This document shows positions 9,175 through 18,146 of a stretch of 64,000 bases of DNA, piece after piece. The translations under genes were made by a program, and so were the position numbers. Source of the DNA: Acidobacteriota bacterium (lineage in GTDB: Bacteria > Acidobacteriota > Terriglobia > Terriglobales > Acidobacteriaceae); NCBI GenBank assembly GCA_013289685.1, contig JABCZL010000004.1, forward strand, positions 248,001 through 312,000. Reading direction: 5' to 3'. A model generated the notes under the pieces. The model was not told the origin of the DNA. It saw only the letters and a program-made list of their open reading frames with translations, and did not search any database. Numbering within the stretch: the stretch's first letter is position 1; the number at the start of each line of letters is the position of its first letter.

Positions 9175-10068
9175 ATGGCTGACAAGCGCAATCCAACCAA
9201 CGGCCAAGTTCAATCCGACGCGCCGCCGTCGCCGAAGAAAACAGAAGCGGTTTTTCTCGCCCCGAAGTTGTCCAAGGCCTTCCGTCTGGGCAAGGATTGC
9301 GAGTATGAGAAGGAACTGCGCCGCCTGCAGATCGAGTTGGTGAAGCTTCAAGAGTGGATCAAGCACCAGGGCCTCAAATTGGTGATCCTGTTCGAAGGCC
9401 GGGACGCCGCCGGCAAGGGAGGCGCTATCCAGCGGATTTCCCAGACTCTGAACCCGCGCTTCTGCCGCGTAGTCGCCTTGGGCACGCCGACGGAGCGAGA
9501 GAAGACTCAGTGGTATTTCCAGCGCTATGCCGCGCATCTGCCGGCCGCCGGTGAGATGGTTCTGTTCGACCGGAGCTGGTATAACCGCGCCGGCGTCGAG
9601 CATGTGATGGGCTTCTGCACCGAGGCCGAGTATGTGGAGTTCCTGCACAGCTGCCCTGAATTTGAGCGCATGCTGGTGCGAGCGGGCATTACGCTGATCA
9701 AGTATTGGTTCTCCGTCAGCGACGAAGAACAGGAACGCCGCTTTCAGGATCGTATGCGTGACCCTACCAAGCGCTGGAAACTGAGTCCCATGGATCTCGA
9801 ATCCCGGCGGCGTTGGGCGGAATACTCGCGGGCGAAAGACGAGATGTTTAGCGTCACCGACATCAAGCAGGCTCCGTGGTACGTGGTGAACGCGGAAAAC
9901 AAGAAATGCGCCCGGCTCAACCTCATTCATCACTTGCTGTCGCTAATTCCCTACCGGGATCTAACCCCGGAGCGACTCAAACTGCCGCCGCTCGACAAAA
10001 CTAAGTACGTGAGGCCGCCGATCCAGGAACAGACTTTCGTCCCCGAAAAGTACGGCTCCGGCAAGTAA
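9175..10068 (+). CDS. ppk2: polyphosphate kinase 2 family protein
   Basis: PPK2 enzymes transfer phosphate between polyphosphate and nucleotides. The P-loop is FEGRDAAGKGGAIQRI near residue 80. The lid/Walker B region is VLFDRSWYNRAGVEHVMGF near residue 140. The C-terminal half (RWKLSPMDLESRRRWAEYS and later DIKQAPWYVVNAENKK) is typical of single-domain PPK2 of about 300 residues. ATG 9175 is chosen for a GGAGG eight bases upstream and an N-terminus (MADKRN) like other members. An upstream ATG at 9022 would add 51 residues with no family resemblance. NDP or NMP preference cannot be told from this reading. Confidence 0.93.
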   Translation: MADKRNPTNGQVQSDAPPSPKKTEAVFLAPKLSKAFRLGKDCEYEKELRRLQIELVKLQEWIKHQGLKLVILFEGRDAAGKGGAIQRISQTLNPRFCRVVALGTPTEREKTQWYFQRYAAHLPAAGEMVLFDRSWYNRAGVEHVMGFCTEAEYVEFLHSCPEFERMLVRAGITLIKYWFSVSDEEQERRFQDRMRDPTKRWKLSPMDLESRRRWAEYSRAKDEMFSVTDIKQAPWYVVNAENKKCARLNLIHHLLSLIPYRDLTPERLKLPPLDKTKYVRPPIQEQTFVPEKYGSGK

Positions 10069-10071
10069 TGT

Positions 10072-10197
10072 AGGGAGCCACCCTCGGCACTCGGAAGATC
10101 TATGTGGGAACAACCGCCTTAGGCTGTCCGGGGAAAACTCATGTAGGGACGGCCGCCCTCGGCCGTCCGTTGAGCGAAGCTCGACGGCCGTTCTGCT
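10072..10197. repeat. dispersed palindromic repeats between ppk2 and the TetR gene
   Basis: Two copies of a short palindromic family: a partial one (TGTAGGGAGCCACCCTCGGC...) at about 10072 and a fuller one at 10142-10192. The fuller copy starts TGTAGGGACGGCCGCCCTCG, has the pairing arm GGCCGTCC, and is followed by a second palindrome GAGCGAAGCTC. Related copies are listed at 18147, 19804, 20705, 26095, 27659, 39101, 41865 and 41982. Confidence 0.75.
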
Positions 10198-10271
10198 AGA
10201 AGCCGGCACAGATGCACCCCTGACTTTGCGCCAGTGGCATTCCGGCCCGCAACTATTTACCATGTCCCCCG

Positions 10272-10871
10272 ATGCCCCGCGAAACTCTGGTTGATTCCCG
10301 GCAGGAGATCCTGCGCACCGCTGCCCGCCTGTTCCAGCAGCGCGGATACGACGCGACCTCGATGAACGACGTCGCCGCCGCGCTCAAACTCAGCAAGGGC
10401 GGCCTGTACCACCACTTTCAGAGCAAAGACGAAATCCTGTTCGAGATCATGAACCACGCCATGGAGATCACCCAGGAGCGCGTGCTCGCCCCCGTGCGCG
10501 GCATCGTCGATCCCGCGGACCGGCTGCGCGCCCTGATCCGCTTGCACATGGAAGTCGTTCTCAGCCCGCGCGACCGCGAGATCACGGTCATGCTGCACGA
10601 AAACCATCCTCTGCCGCCCGCGCTCCGCAAGCGCATCAACCAGCGTAAGAAAGAATATGTGCACTTCGTAGAGAACCTGATCGCCGACGTCCAAAAAGAA
10701 GCTCAACGCACACGCGCGGCAAAAAGTGCCGTCAGCCCGCGTGCCGCTGCCTTCGCCCTGCTCGGCATGATCAACTGGATCTACCAGTGGTACAAGCCGG
10801 AAGGGGAACTGCAGGCGAACCAATTGATTCCACAGTTCACCGAACTACTTTTTGGAGGAATCCTGGCTTGA
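10272..10871 (+). CDS. TetR/AcrR family transcriptional regulator
   Basis: A 199-residue one-component regulator. The N-terminal TetR HTH is clear at residues 10-57 (ILRTAARLFQQRGYDATSMN, then KGGLYHHFQSKDEIL). The C-terminal ligand-binding half is helical and ends in FALLGMINWIYQWYKPEG, a pattern seen in KstR2/FadR-like TetR proteins that sense acyl-CoA-type ligands; that specificity is only a suggestion. The stop overlaps the TTG start of the cupin gene, so the two are coupled. The palindrome at 8931-8952 is a candidate operator. Confidence 0.92.
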   Translation: MPRETLVDSRQEILRTAARLFQQRGYDATSMNDVAAALKLSKGGLYHHFQSKDEILFEIMNHAMEITQERVLAPVRGIVDPADRLRALIRLHMEVVLSPRDREITVMLHENHPLPPALRKRINQRKKEYVHFVENLIADVQKEAQRTRAAKSAVSPRAAAFALLGMINWIYQWYKPEGELQANQLIPQFTELLFGGILA

Positions 10872-11536
10872 AGGCGTGGTTCGGCAACGTCGGCGAGATC
10901 GACCGGCAGCGGGCCGCGAGCGGCAAATTGTATGGCGAGTTCCTGCGCGTCGCAGCTATGAGCGCGGGACTCTACGTGTTGCCCGCCGGCGGTACCGATC
11001 CGCAATACCCGCATCATGAGGATGAGATGTACTACGTCGTCCGCGGGAAAGCGCGCTTCAGAGCTGCAGACGAAGATCAGGAAATCTCTGCCGGAAGCGT
11101 GCTGTTCGTCGCCGCCGGAGTTGAGCACCGCTTCCACGACATCACCGAAGAACTGAAAGTGCTGGTTTTCTTCGCGCCCCCGCGGAAAGCTAGGCCCGGC
11201 CGATACTCCCGACTACTTGTGCGGGGGTACCCAGTAAACCTCTTCCTTGACAGCTCCCTTGTCGGTAAACCCGCGCCGCTTCAGAATCGCCTTGCTGTGC
11301 TCGATCATGTCGGGATGCCCGCACAAATAAGCCAGGGTGTTGCTGGGATCCAGTTCCCAATGATCCGCATACTTGCGCAGAATGTCGTCCGCCCGCCCGA
11401 TTTCTCCCGGCCAGTCGGCGTGATCCCACGGACGGCTGACCGTCGGCACATATTTGAACCACGGCAATTCTTTGTCGAAGTGATTCAGTTCATCGAGGTA
11501 TCCAAATTCCCACGGGCGGCTCGCGCCGTTCAGTAA
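10868..11536 (+). CDS. cupin-domain protein with abnormal C-terminal extension
   Basis: The cupin barrel occupies about residues 1-110: the first metal-binding motif is YPHHEDEMYYVVRGKARF and the second GSVLFVAAGVEHRFHD. The start is taken as TTG 10868, overlapping the TetR stop (TTGA), with GGAGG nine bases upstream. A frame open further upstream runs through TetR and is not used. After FFAPPRKA (about 11190) the frame continues another 110 codons antisense to the flavin reductase, with no cupin-like content. A one-base shift would stop at a TAG in the GCTAGG at that point, so the natural end may have been lost by a small indel. Ligand unknown. Confidence 0.75.
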   Translation: MKAWFGNVGEIDRQRAASGKLYGEFLRVAAMSAGLYVLPAGGTDPQYPHHEDEMYYVVRGKARFRAADEDQEISAGSVLFVAAGVEHRFHDITEELKVLVFFAPPRKARPGRYSRLLVRGYPVNLFLDSSLVGKPAPLQNRLAVLDHVGMPAQISQGVAGIQFPMIRILAQNVVRPPDFSRPVGVIPRTADRRHIFEPRQFFVEVIQFIEVSKFPRAARAVQ

Positions 11537-11986
11537 GTACAGTTTGTGGGTGCCGTCGAATCGGCCCTCTTTCCAATCTTTGTGGAGCGTTCGCACGTAG
11601 CTCACGAACGGAGCCACGCCGGTCACCGTCGAGATCAGCAGATGATTCGTCTTGCCATTCTGCGTGTCCAGCGAAAATTTTCCCTTGGGAATTTTCCGCA
11701 TCAGTAACTGGTCGCCAGGTTGCAACTTGTGCAGCAGCGGCGTCAGCGCACCTTCCGGAACCAGCTCGAAGAAAAATTCGATCTCATCTTCAAAAGGCGA
11801 CGACGCGATCGAATATGGACGCTCCACGCGCTTCCCGTTCGCCTCCACTCCCAGCGTCGCATACTGCCCTGGGACAAAATGGAACACGCCCCCGCTGCGG
11901 ATGCGGAACATCCAAAGGTCGGGAGCGAAATCGACGCGCCGGGTAATCTCGGCGTGATAGAACTTGTCCTCGGGTACAGTTATCAC
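11213..11986 (-). CDS. ferredoxin/flavodoxin-NADP+ reductase-type flavoprotein
   Basis: A 257-residue FAD/NAD(P) oxidoreductase of the ferredoxin-NADP reductase superfamily. The FAD motif is RPYSIASSP near residue 55. The NAD(P)-binding motif is TVTGVAPFVSYVR near residue 117, and YLCGHPDMIE near residue 221 is the usual C-terminal nucleotide motif. The GTG start at 11986 follows a GAGG. The gene is convergent with the cupin frame, which overlaps its 3' part by 324 bases. It most likely shuttles electrons between NADPH and a ferredoxin or flavodoxin. Confidence 0.9.
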   Translation of the reverse strand: MITVPEDKFYHAEITRRVDFAPDLWMFRIRSGGVFHFVPGQYATLGVEANGKRVERPYSIASSPFEDEIEFFFELVPEGALTPLLHKLQPGDQLLMRKIPKGKFSLDTQNGKTNHLLISTVTGVAPFVSYVRTLHKDWKEGRFDGTHKLYLLNGASRPWEFGYLDELNHFDKELPWFKYVPTVSRPWDHADWPGEIGRADDILRKYADHWELDPSNTLAYLCGHPDMIEHSKAILKRRGFTDKGAVKEEVYWVPPHK

Positions 11987-12160
11987 CTGGCCTCAACCTT
12001 CTTCCTGCTTCCGTGTAGAGACGTATCTTGCAACGTCTCAGCGACGGCAAGAACGTAACACGTTTAAACACCAGTCTCGAATCGTACGCCCGGCATTCCC
12101 AGTCGCAATCCCAGGAACTATGCAAACGCAGTCGCCCGCTGTGCGACGCGGGATGCCCTC

Positions 12161-13492
12161 TCACCGCAGAGTGCCGCTACTTCCAGAACTTGCCAAGGTA
12201 GATCCAATGTCCACCTGCGTGACGGCCACTGCGCTCTTCAACTGTTGCAGTTCTGCCTGCAGCCGCTTCCAGTTTTTTGGCTTCCCTTTGGCCACGACCA
12301 CGGCATCAGGACTCTTGAAGAACGCCAGAATATTTTCCCGCAGTTCCGGCGGGACGTTTTCGAAGTTGCGATCGGCCAAATCGTTCAGCAGATGCCCGTA
12401 TGTCTGGTCCGCCAGCACGTACTCACCCGCCCGAGTCTCCTTCCCGGTGTCGCAGTCGCGGTTGGCCAGATGCAGCGTACCTCTCTGTGATTCCTGCAGC
12501 AGTTGACGGTAGCTGCGGACGGTTTCGTCGAGACTCTTCACAAAAAGGTCTTCCTGCTGCTGCGTCGGAATCTTGAAATCGAGACCGCTGAAAGGACCTC
12601 TCTTCGGAAACAGCTTCAGCAGAATCGCGAGAAGCTTCGTGCCGAAGCCGGGGCGCCGGTACTCGTTTCCCCATTCCTTCTCGTAATCGGCCCGCGAAAG
12701 ATAGTAGAGATACCTCTTCTCGGCTGCGTCCGGCGTATCGGCAACAATTTCTGCACGGCGCGTCAGCAATGCCACCCGAGTCGTCTCTGGGATGATCTTG
12801 CTGACTGCGTGCCGAAAACTTCCAATCGCCAGATCCTCGTCATCCACGACATCATCAAACTTGATGCCGTAGACCTTGGGAAACACTCGCTCCAGCAAGC
12901 CCTGTGAAATCTCAAATCCAATAAAGTCGTGATAGCCGTCCGAGGTGTAGCGATTTTTTGCCACCTGCGTCATGTCAAAGCCAAACTCTGCCCGGATGTG
13001 GGCCTTGGGCGAGTCCGCATAGGTGACCACGTCGCCGAACTTCCGCTGCAGCGCCGGAAATTCCTGGGCCACCACATGATTCACCATCGGATGGCCGCTG
13101 TTGTCGGCCGCGTAGTGCGCCAGGGCTCCCAGCGCGAAGGCATATTCATTCGCGGTCTTGGATTCCTGAATCAGGCAGGTGACGAAGTCTCCGGTCCGCA
13201 CGTAGTGCGTCAGATCGCTGAAGTAGCGGCTGCCGAACGGGTAGTAGCCCATATCCTGCACCAGCGATCCGCCATACGCGTAGGCGTGTGCTTCCCTAAC
13301 CTGCTTGTCCGTCAGGTCCGCGAAACGCGCTTTCACCATGGGTTGAATGCGATCGATCCACAGCAGGTCCACGACCTGTTCGTGCGTAAGCACAGAATAA
13401 GCCCCGCTCCCAGGCGCCAGAACCAACAACAGCGCAAGCCAGAGCAGGGCCCTCCCCGAACGAGATCGCCGCTTAATTTTCCCGGCCTTCAT
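12161..13492 (-). CDS. exported zinc-dependent phospholipase C-like protein
   Basis: 443 residues with a basic N-terminus and hydrophobic signal peptide (residues 15-31, ending GSGA). The start of the mature chain, AYSVLTHEQVVDLLW, carries the N-terminal His (His37) used for zinc in phospholipase C/S1-P1-like folds. More likely zinc-binding histidines are in LGALAHYAADNSGHPMVNHV near residues 126-145. This matches the zinc-dependent phospholipase C family (PF00882-type) by pattern. It lies directly downstream of the beta-propeller gene in the same direction. Substrate unknown. Confidence 0.78.
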   Translation of the reverse strand: MKAGKIKRRSRSGRALLWLALLLVLAPGSGAYSVLTHEQVVDLLWIDRIQPMVKARFADLTDKQVREAHAYAYGGSLVQDMGYYPFGSRYFSDLTHYVRTGDFVTCLIQESKTANEYAFALGALAHYAADNSGHPMVNHVVAQEFPALQRKFGDVVTYADSPKAHIRAEFGFDMTQVAKNRYTSDGYHDFIGFEISQGLLERVFPKVYGIKFDDVVDDEDLAIGSFRHAVSKIIPETTRVALLTRRAEIVADTPDAAEKRYLYYLSRADYEKEWGNEYRRPGFGTKLLAILLKLFPKRGPFSGLDFKIPTQQQEDLFVKSLDETVRSYRQLLQESQRGTLHLANRDCDTGKETRAGEYVLADQTYGHLLNDLADRNFENVPPELRENILAFFKSPDAVVVAKGKPKNWKRLQAELQQLKSAVAVTQVDIGSTLASSGSSGTLR

Positions 13493-13523
13493 TTCCCGAC
13501 CTTATTTCCCGACCTTATTTCCC
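13492..13523. repeat. 13-bp tandem repeat at the junction of two genes
   Basis: Two and a half copies of TTTCCCGACCTTA (plus strand). They contain the stop codon of the beta-propeller gene and the AAGG ribosome-binding region of the phospholipase gene, so each duplication copies both signals. Confidence 0.85.
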
Positions 13524-14540
13524 AACAACGAGAAGGACGAAGCTATCCGGAAGAATCGGAGGCCGCGGATGCGGATTGTCCGTCGTCGCCGCGGGCGCAG
13601 GCCCGAACTCCGCGGTCACCACGAACACCTTGTGCGTCTTGGAGTCGAGCGCCAGCGTCCGCGCTCGCTTCTGTGTCGGAACATTCTCGGAACTAAATTT
13701 TCCCGGCGAATCTTCTTTCACCACCGTGAGCACGCCCTCGCCACAGGAAGCGAAACCCAGCCCGGTTCCGGCGTCGAATGCGGTCGCATCCACGCCGTCG
13801 CCAATGGCGGGCGTGGCCAAAACCTTGCCGCTGTCCGCGTCCACGATCGCCATCATCTTGTTATCGCAGCCCACGTACAAGCGGCGGTTCTTGCGATCAA
13901 TTGAAAGTCCGCTGGGCTCCGTGCACGGCGCCAGAGGCCACTTCGCCTTCACTTCCAGCTTGTTGGGATCAATCGCCGTCAATTCGCTTTTGTCCTCGAT
14001 ATTGACGTAAATCATGCCTTTTGCATCGCTGGCCGCGAACTCCGGCTTGCCATCCAGTTTGATCGTGCCCAGCACTTTTCCCGTGGCTGCGTCTATCGCC
14101 GTCGAATCCTGGCTGCGACCGTTGAAAGTAAAGACTCGTTTCGTCGACGGATCGTAGAGAATGGCGTCGGGATTGTCGCCCACCTTTACTTTGCTGCTCG
14201 TCGCCAGCGTCTTGATGTCGAAAATGCTGACCGTGCCCTCGCGCCCGTTGCTGGTAAATCCGCGTCCCAGTTCCGGTGCAAGAGCGATGCCGTGCACGCC
14301 CGGCGTGTCTGGAATGTCCCCGACAACCTTGCCGGAATCGGCATCGACCACCATGACATGGGTGCCGCGAGAAATGTAGATGCGCCGTGCGTCGGCGTCC
14401 GTCGTTAGATAATCCCAGCCGCCGTCGCCGCCTAACTTATAAGTCGTGACCACGTGGTATCCCGAACCGGCTGCGGCGAATGCCACCGCCGTCAGCGACG
14501 CACAGATGATAGCTACTAACCACTTGGATCTCATTCGCAT
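13515..14540 (-). CDS. exported YncE-like beta-propeller protein
   Basis: 341 residues. The N-terminal signal segment is WLVAIICASLTAVAFAAAG. The rest is a run of about 40-residue YVTN/YncE-type blades (RRIYISRGTHVMVVDADSGK, GIALAPELGRGFTSN, RVFTFNGRSQDSTAIDAATGK, RLYVGCDNKMMAIVDADSGK). Such propellers are usually periplasmic and may bind a ligand or partner; no enzyme activity can be assigned. The second codon (ATG 14540) is chosen because GGAGG lies five bases upstream; GTG 14543 and ATG 14534 are alternatives. It is probably transcribed with the phospholipase gene. Confidence 0.88.
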   Translation of the reverse strand: MRMRSKWLVAIICASLTAVAFAAAGSGYHVVTTYKLGGDGGWDYLTTDADARRIYISRGTHVMVVDADSGKVVGDIPDTPGVHGIALAPELGRGFTSNGREGTVSIFDIKTLATSSKVKVGDNPDAILYDPSTKRVFTFNGRSQDSTAIDAATGKVLGTIKLDGKPEFAASDAKGMIYVNIEDKSELTAIDPNKLEVKAKWPLAPCTEPSGLSIDRKNRRLYVGCDNKMMAIVDADSGKVLATPAIGDGVDATAFDAGTGLGFASCGEGVLTVVKEDSPGKFSSENVPTQKRARTLALDSKTHKVFVVTAEFGPAPAATTDNPHPRPPILPDSFVLLVVGK

Positions 14541-14705
14541 CACTTCCTCCTTATGATTTCTTGGAATCGCGGGCGTTCATGTTCGGGGGCTTCGTCCCCA
14601 GTCCGTCGGTCCGCGTCGTTGGGTGCGAACCCGGCCAGGTCCGACCCGAAGTAACTTTACCTTATTTCGATGGTCATCCTAGACTCTTCTTGACTCTTCT
14701 CATTT

Positions 14706-15731
14706 ATGGATGTCTCCCAGTCACGTTTTTCGGGACAAGGCCCGCAGGCGAAACCTGCGCCGGTCAACGATCCACGCTTGCAGCCGACGCCCGACTACGG
14801 CACTCTCGGACCCGGCTCCGATCTTACCGGCAGCGGACCCATCTCGATCCCCGCTCGGCCCACGAACGGCAAGCGCTTCGCTCCGGTCTTTGCTGCTGCG
14901 ATTGGGGTGCTGTGTGCCATCCTGGCTGCGAACATTGGAAGCGCGCACTCTGTCTGGGCAAGGTTCGCCAATCTTTTCAGCCCGCATGAAAGCGCGCCTG
15001 CTTCGGCTAAAGACTCCCGCCAACTCGATCGGATGAAGCCACAGAAGCAGGCCGAGGCGTTGCTAGAACTTGCCGTGGGTCATAGTGACGCAGCTGTCGA
15101 CCAGATTTCGTCCCGCGTCGCTCGCTGGCAGGGAAGAGTGCAGTGGAACTCGCAGATCGCCACCTTGACGACTGCTGCCCTGAATTCCAGCGACATGCGG
15201 GTGCGGGAGTCTGGCATCGAAGTCGAACTCGCGGCTTACGGGATGGGCAAGAACTCCGCCAGCCTCGATTACCTGCTGAGAACCGTCGAATCTCCCGACC
15301 ACGCGCGGAAAATTTGGGCGTTGTGGGCGCTCGGTCTCATGGGGAACCGCGGCGTTGAAACCGACCGCGTCGTCGAGGTCTTGACCGCTCACCTGAAGGA
15401 TGCCGACAACGATTCGCGACGCTGGGCCGTCGAAGGCCTCGCCCTAACCGGCTCTTCTCAAACCATCGATCCTCTTCTGAAGACCATGCACGACGATCCT
15501 TCACCCCTGGTGCGCGAGAGGGCCGCCTGCAGTCTGGCCGTCTCTGGCATGTTCACGCGTGAGCAGCGTCTCATGGCTGTGCCGCAACTGTTGAGCTACA
15601 CCGACGATCCCTCGCTCGATGCCCAGACGCAAGCCTGGGCCTTCCAGGCGCTGAGCGACATCACGGGCCAGCGCTTGCCCCACGACTCCAGCGCCTGGCG
15701 GAGTTGGTACGATTCGACTAAGGGCGATTAA
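14706..15731 (+). CDS. membrane-anchored HEAT-repeat protein
   Basis: 341 residues. A proline-rich N-terminal tail is followed by one transmembrane helix near residues 58-78 (FAPVFAAAIGVLCAILAANI). A C-terminal alpha-solenoid of HEAT/PBS-lyase-like repeats follows (ARKIWALWALGLMGNRG, SRRWAVEGLALTG, VRERAACSLAVSG, AQAWAFQALSDITG). It is likely a protein-protein interaction scaffold anchored in the inner membrane. No strong ribosome binding site was seen before the ATG. The specific role is unknown. Confidence 0.82.
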   Translation: MDVSQSRFSGQGPQAKPAPVNDPRLQPTPDYGTLGPGSDLTGSGPISIPARPTNGKRFAPVFAAAIGVLCAILAANIGSAHSVWARFANLFSPHESAPASAKDSRQLDRMKPQKQAEALLELAVGHSDAAVDQISSRVARWQGRVQWNSQIATLTTAALNSSDMRVRESGIEVELAAYGMGKNSASLDYLLRTVESPDHARKIWALWALGLMGNRGVETDRVVEVLTAHLKDADNDSRRWAVEGLALTGSSQTIDPLLKTMHDDPSPLVRERAACSLAVSGMFTREQRLMAVPQLLSYTDDPSLDAQTQAWAFQALSDITGQRLPHDSSAWRSWYDSTKGD

Positions 15732-15851
15732 GTCAGCAGAATCACTTTCCGTAAGCATCAATCAGTTTGGTTCGCGTCGAAGATATTTTCGTCAGCGCTT
15801 ACCGTCTTGTGAAACAATCCTGCAACCGAAGGGAACTCCGCGACGAGGCCC

Positions 15852-16754
15852 ATGGAAAAACTAAATGTAGTTGTTGCTCTTACCACAAGAGAAAACGATT
15901 ACCAGGCCGAACAGGCAGTCGCAGTCACCGAAACGGCCACACGACTCGGCATCAAGATTCAAATCATTTACGCCGACAACGACGCCGTCAACCAGACCCA
16001 GCAGCTCATCAAGATCATCCAGGACCCGGCACAACGGCCCGCCGCCATTCTCGTCGAGCCCGTTGGCACCGGGATGCCCCAGGTCGCGAAAGCGGCTGTC
16101 GCCGCCGGAATCGGTTGGGGAATCATTAACAGTGATCCCGACTACATTACCGAACTTCGTCGCGCCGGCGCCGTTCCGGTCTTCTCCGTCAGCACCGACC
16201 AGTCTGAAGTCGGCCGCATCCAGGGGAAGCAGATGGCCACTCTCGTTCCCGAGGGGAACGTCCTTTACATCGAAGGCCCCTTCAACAGCACGGCGACGCA
16301 ACTGCGAACCAAAGGAATGCTCTCGACCAAACCGTCTGCGGTTCAACTGAAAATGCTGAAAGGCGACTGGACCGAACGCAGCGCGCACAACGCGGCGAAG
16401 TCCTGGCTGTCCCTCGGGTCGTCGCGCGAGCTTCAGATTCGAGGGATCATCTGTCAGAACGACGCCATGGCTATGGGTGCCAGAAAGGCCTTCGTCGACC
16501 TGACAGAGAAGGATCGCGAGCGGTGGTTAAGTATTCCCTTCACCGGCTGCGACGGCGTCACCAAGACCGGTCAGGAGTGGGTGCGCCGCGGGCTGCTGAA
16601 GGCCACGATCATTACCGCCCCCGCAGCGGGAACCGCGCTTGAAATCCTGGCGAAAGCAGCCGATGCCGGTTCCATGCCTACAGACCGCACTCTGATTCCG
16701 CCTCGGTCTTTCCCGCCCATCGACGAACTCGGCGGCAAGAAAACAAGTGGCTAG
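15852..16754 (+). CDS. periplasmic-binding-protein-like (type 1) sugar-binding domain protein without signal peptide
   Basis: 300 residues with the type 1 periplasmic binding fold seen in ribose/xylose-binding proteins and LacI regulators: VVVALTTRENDYQAEQA at the start, the AAILVEPVGTGMPQVAKAAV element, VSTDQSEVGRIQGKQMA and GIICQNDAMAMGARKA. There is no signal peptide, no DNA-binding domain, and no ABC permease or ATPase next to it. It may be a cytoplasmic sensor or a degenerate binding protein. The ATG at 15852 lacks an obvious Shine-Dalgarno. Confidence 0.82.
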   Translation: MEKLNVVVALTTRENDYQAEQAVAVTETATRLGIKIQIIYADNDAVNQTQQLIKIIQDPAQRPAAILVEPVGTGMPQVAKAAVAAGIGWGIINSDPDYITELRRAGAVPVFSVSTDQSEVGRIQGKQMATLVPEGNVLYIEGPFNSTATQLRTKGMLSTKPSAVQLKMLKGDWTERSAHNAAKSWLSLGSSRELQIRGIICQNDAMAMGARKAFVDLTEKDRERWLSIPFTGCDGVTKTGQEWVRRGLLKATIITAPAAGTALEILAKAADAGSMPTDRTLIPPRSFPPIDELGGKKTSG

Positions 16755-16841
16755 TGGCTAGTGATTAGTGGCTGGTAAAATCTCGCCACGAAGCGTCGCC
16801 CAAATACTAGCCACCAACCACCAATCACTAGCCACTGTTCT
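16751..16841. repeat. long imperfect inverted repeat between convergent genes
   Basis: Arms built from GTGGCTAGTGATTAGTGGCT-type sequence at 16751-16780 and its complement at 16805-16836. They lie exactly between the convergent binding-protein and ARPP-1 genes, so they could act as a two-way terminator, though no T-tract follows. A related CTAATGGCTAAGAGCTAATG stretch occurs at 21553-21582. Confidence 0.7.
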
Positions 16842-16842
16842 T

Positions 16843-18003
16843 TCAGTCGGCCATCTTCGCCACGTGCACGTCAAACCCCGTCTTCGGCAGCAGCGACGTC
16901 AGTGAGAACGCTTTGAAGCCGTCGCCCGTGACTTCCGTGTGACGGTAGATTCCGGGCTCGCTTTCGATCATCTGCCGGCGTCCTTCCATGTCTCCCAAGA
17001 AAGCCTGCGCCTGGCTCACGCCTACCTCAACTTCTTTCGCCCGCGTGACCACCGCCTCCGACGCATACGACCGCACCAGCTTCGGCCAGTATTTCTCCAG
17101 CAGATCGGTGCTGGCAAACACGTCGGCCCAGATGACGCGCCCGTTCACCGCCACCACCACACCCACCGCGTTGCGATCGCGCAGTTGCCGGATGAGACTC
17201 TGATAATTCTGCTCGATCGGCTTGGCCACCGCGTCCACCTGCTTCCTGACTTCCGCGTTTTCATTCACCTTCGCGTAGGAAGATGTCTGCGCAATTTCAG
17301 TTGCCACCTCGGGAGCCGCCGCCGAAACCTCGACCGTCTCCATCGCCGCCTGCTGCTTGCGCACCTCCGCCCAAACCTGGCCCTGATCCTTGTCGGCCAT
17401 GGCCTTGGCGCGCACCGACGGCTGCGCCATTATCGCCATGGGAGCGTGCACCGTTTTGCCGCCCACCGCGCCGCCATAGAGTGCCTCTGAAGCTCCGAAA
17501 TTGTTAGTGGTCGCGACCCACCGCCCCGGCTCCACGCAGAACACGCTCAGATCCACCGGATCGCTCTCCGGCGGAACGATGCGGTCCTTGCCGATTACGC
17601 GATCCTGCTTGCCGCCGCTGACAATCTCGCCCGCCAGCAACAGCAGCGGCCGCTTCGAATTATTAACCAGCACCAGCCGGTTCACCTGCGCTCCATCGTT
17701 TCGCACGATGGGCGTGGAATGCCTCCGAATCAGCCCCTGCACATTGCCCGCTTCGGTGACTATCACGTCGCCAGACCGCAACCCTTCATCCAGGGTCATA
17801 AACTCCCCAGTCGGATAACTTCTTGCCGCGACCACCGGGAACACAGTCAAGTTTCCATGCCGGATAGGTTCCAAAACCTTGTAGCCCGGTGTCGGACTCA
17901 CTTCGCCCGCCTGCACCGGACGCTGATTCACGACTACTAGCGCGGACACCATCACCAGTACCGCCAACACCAGAAAAATCTTCGGACTCAAATTCGGATG
18001 CAT
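16843..18003 (-). CDS. exported ARPP-1/DUF6569-type protein
   Basis: 386 residues from ATG 18003, chosen for a GGGGGGAG eight bases upstream and an immediate signal peptide (FLVLAVLVMVSALVVVNQRP). The domain reads as the ARPP-1 (DUF6569) family: VLEPIRHGNLTVFPVV, LLLLAGEIVSGGKQDRVIGK and PVDLSVFCVEPGRW are its hallmark strands. Family function is not established. A Gln/Ala-rich middle and a second globular part (VGVVVAVNGRVIWADVFAS) follow. It is probably secreted. Confidence 0.85.
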   Translation of the reverse strand: MHPNLSPKIFLVLAVLVMVSALVVVNQRPVQAGEVSPTPGYKVLEPIRHGNLTVFPVVAARSYPTGEFMTLDEGLRSGDVIVTEAGNVQGLIRRHSTPIVRNDGAQVNRLVLVNNSKRPLLLLAGEIVSGGKQDRVIGKDRIVPPESDPVDLSVFCVEPGRWVATTNNFGASEALYGGAVGGKTVHAPMAIMAQPSVRAKAMADKDQGQVWAEVRKQQAAMETVEVSAAAPEVATEIAQTSSYAKVNENAEVRKQVDAVAKPIEQNYQSLIRQLRDRNAVGVVVAVNGRVIWADVFASTDLLEKYWPKLVRSYASEAVVTRAKEVEVGVSQAQAFLGDMEGRRQMIESEPGIYRHTEVTGDGFKAFSLTSLLPKTGFDVHVAKMAD

Positions 18004-18146
18004 ACGACGCTCCCCCCGAGCGAGCGCATTTCCGGGTGCCCCATTTCTCGCGTCCTTTGCGAGAAGTGGGGCTTTCTCCCGTTCGCGCCCCATCTCGACT
18101 CCACAGAAAGAACGAAGAGCCCCTCATGCCTTGCGGGAAAAATAGT

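Noticed and set aside
8848..9933. 361-codon minus-strand frame
   Set aside because: Opposite the polyphosphate kinase gene with intact P-loop and lid motifs; product has no recognisable domain.
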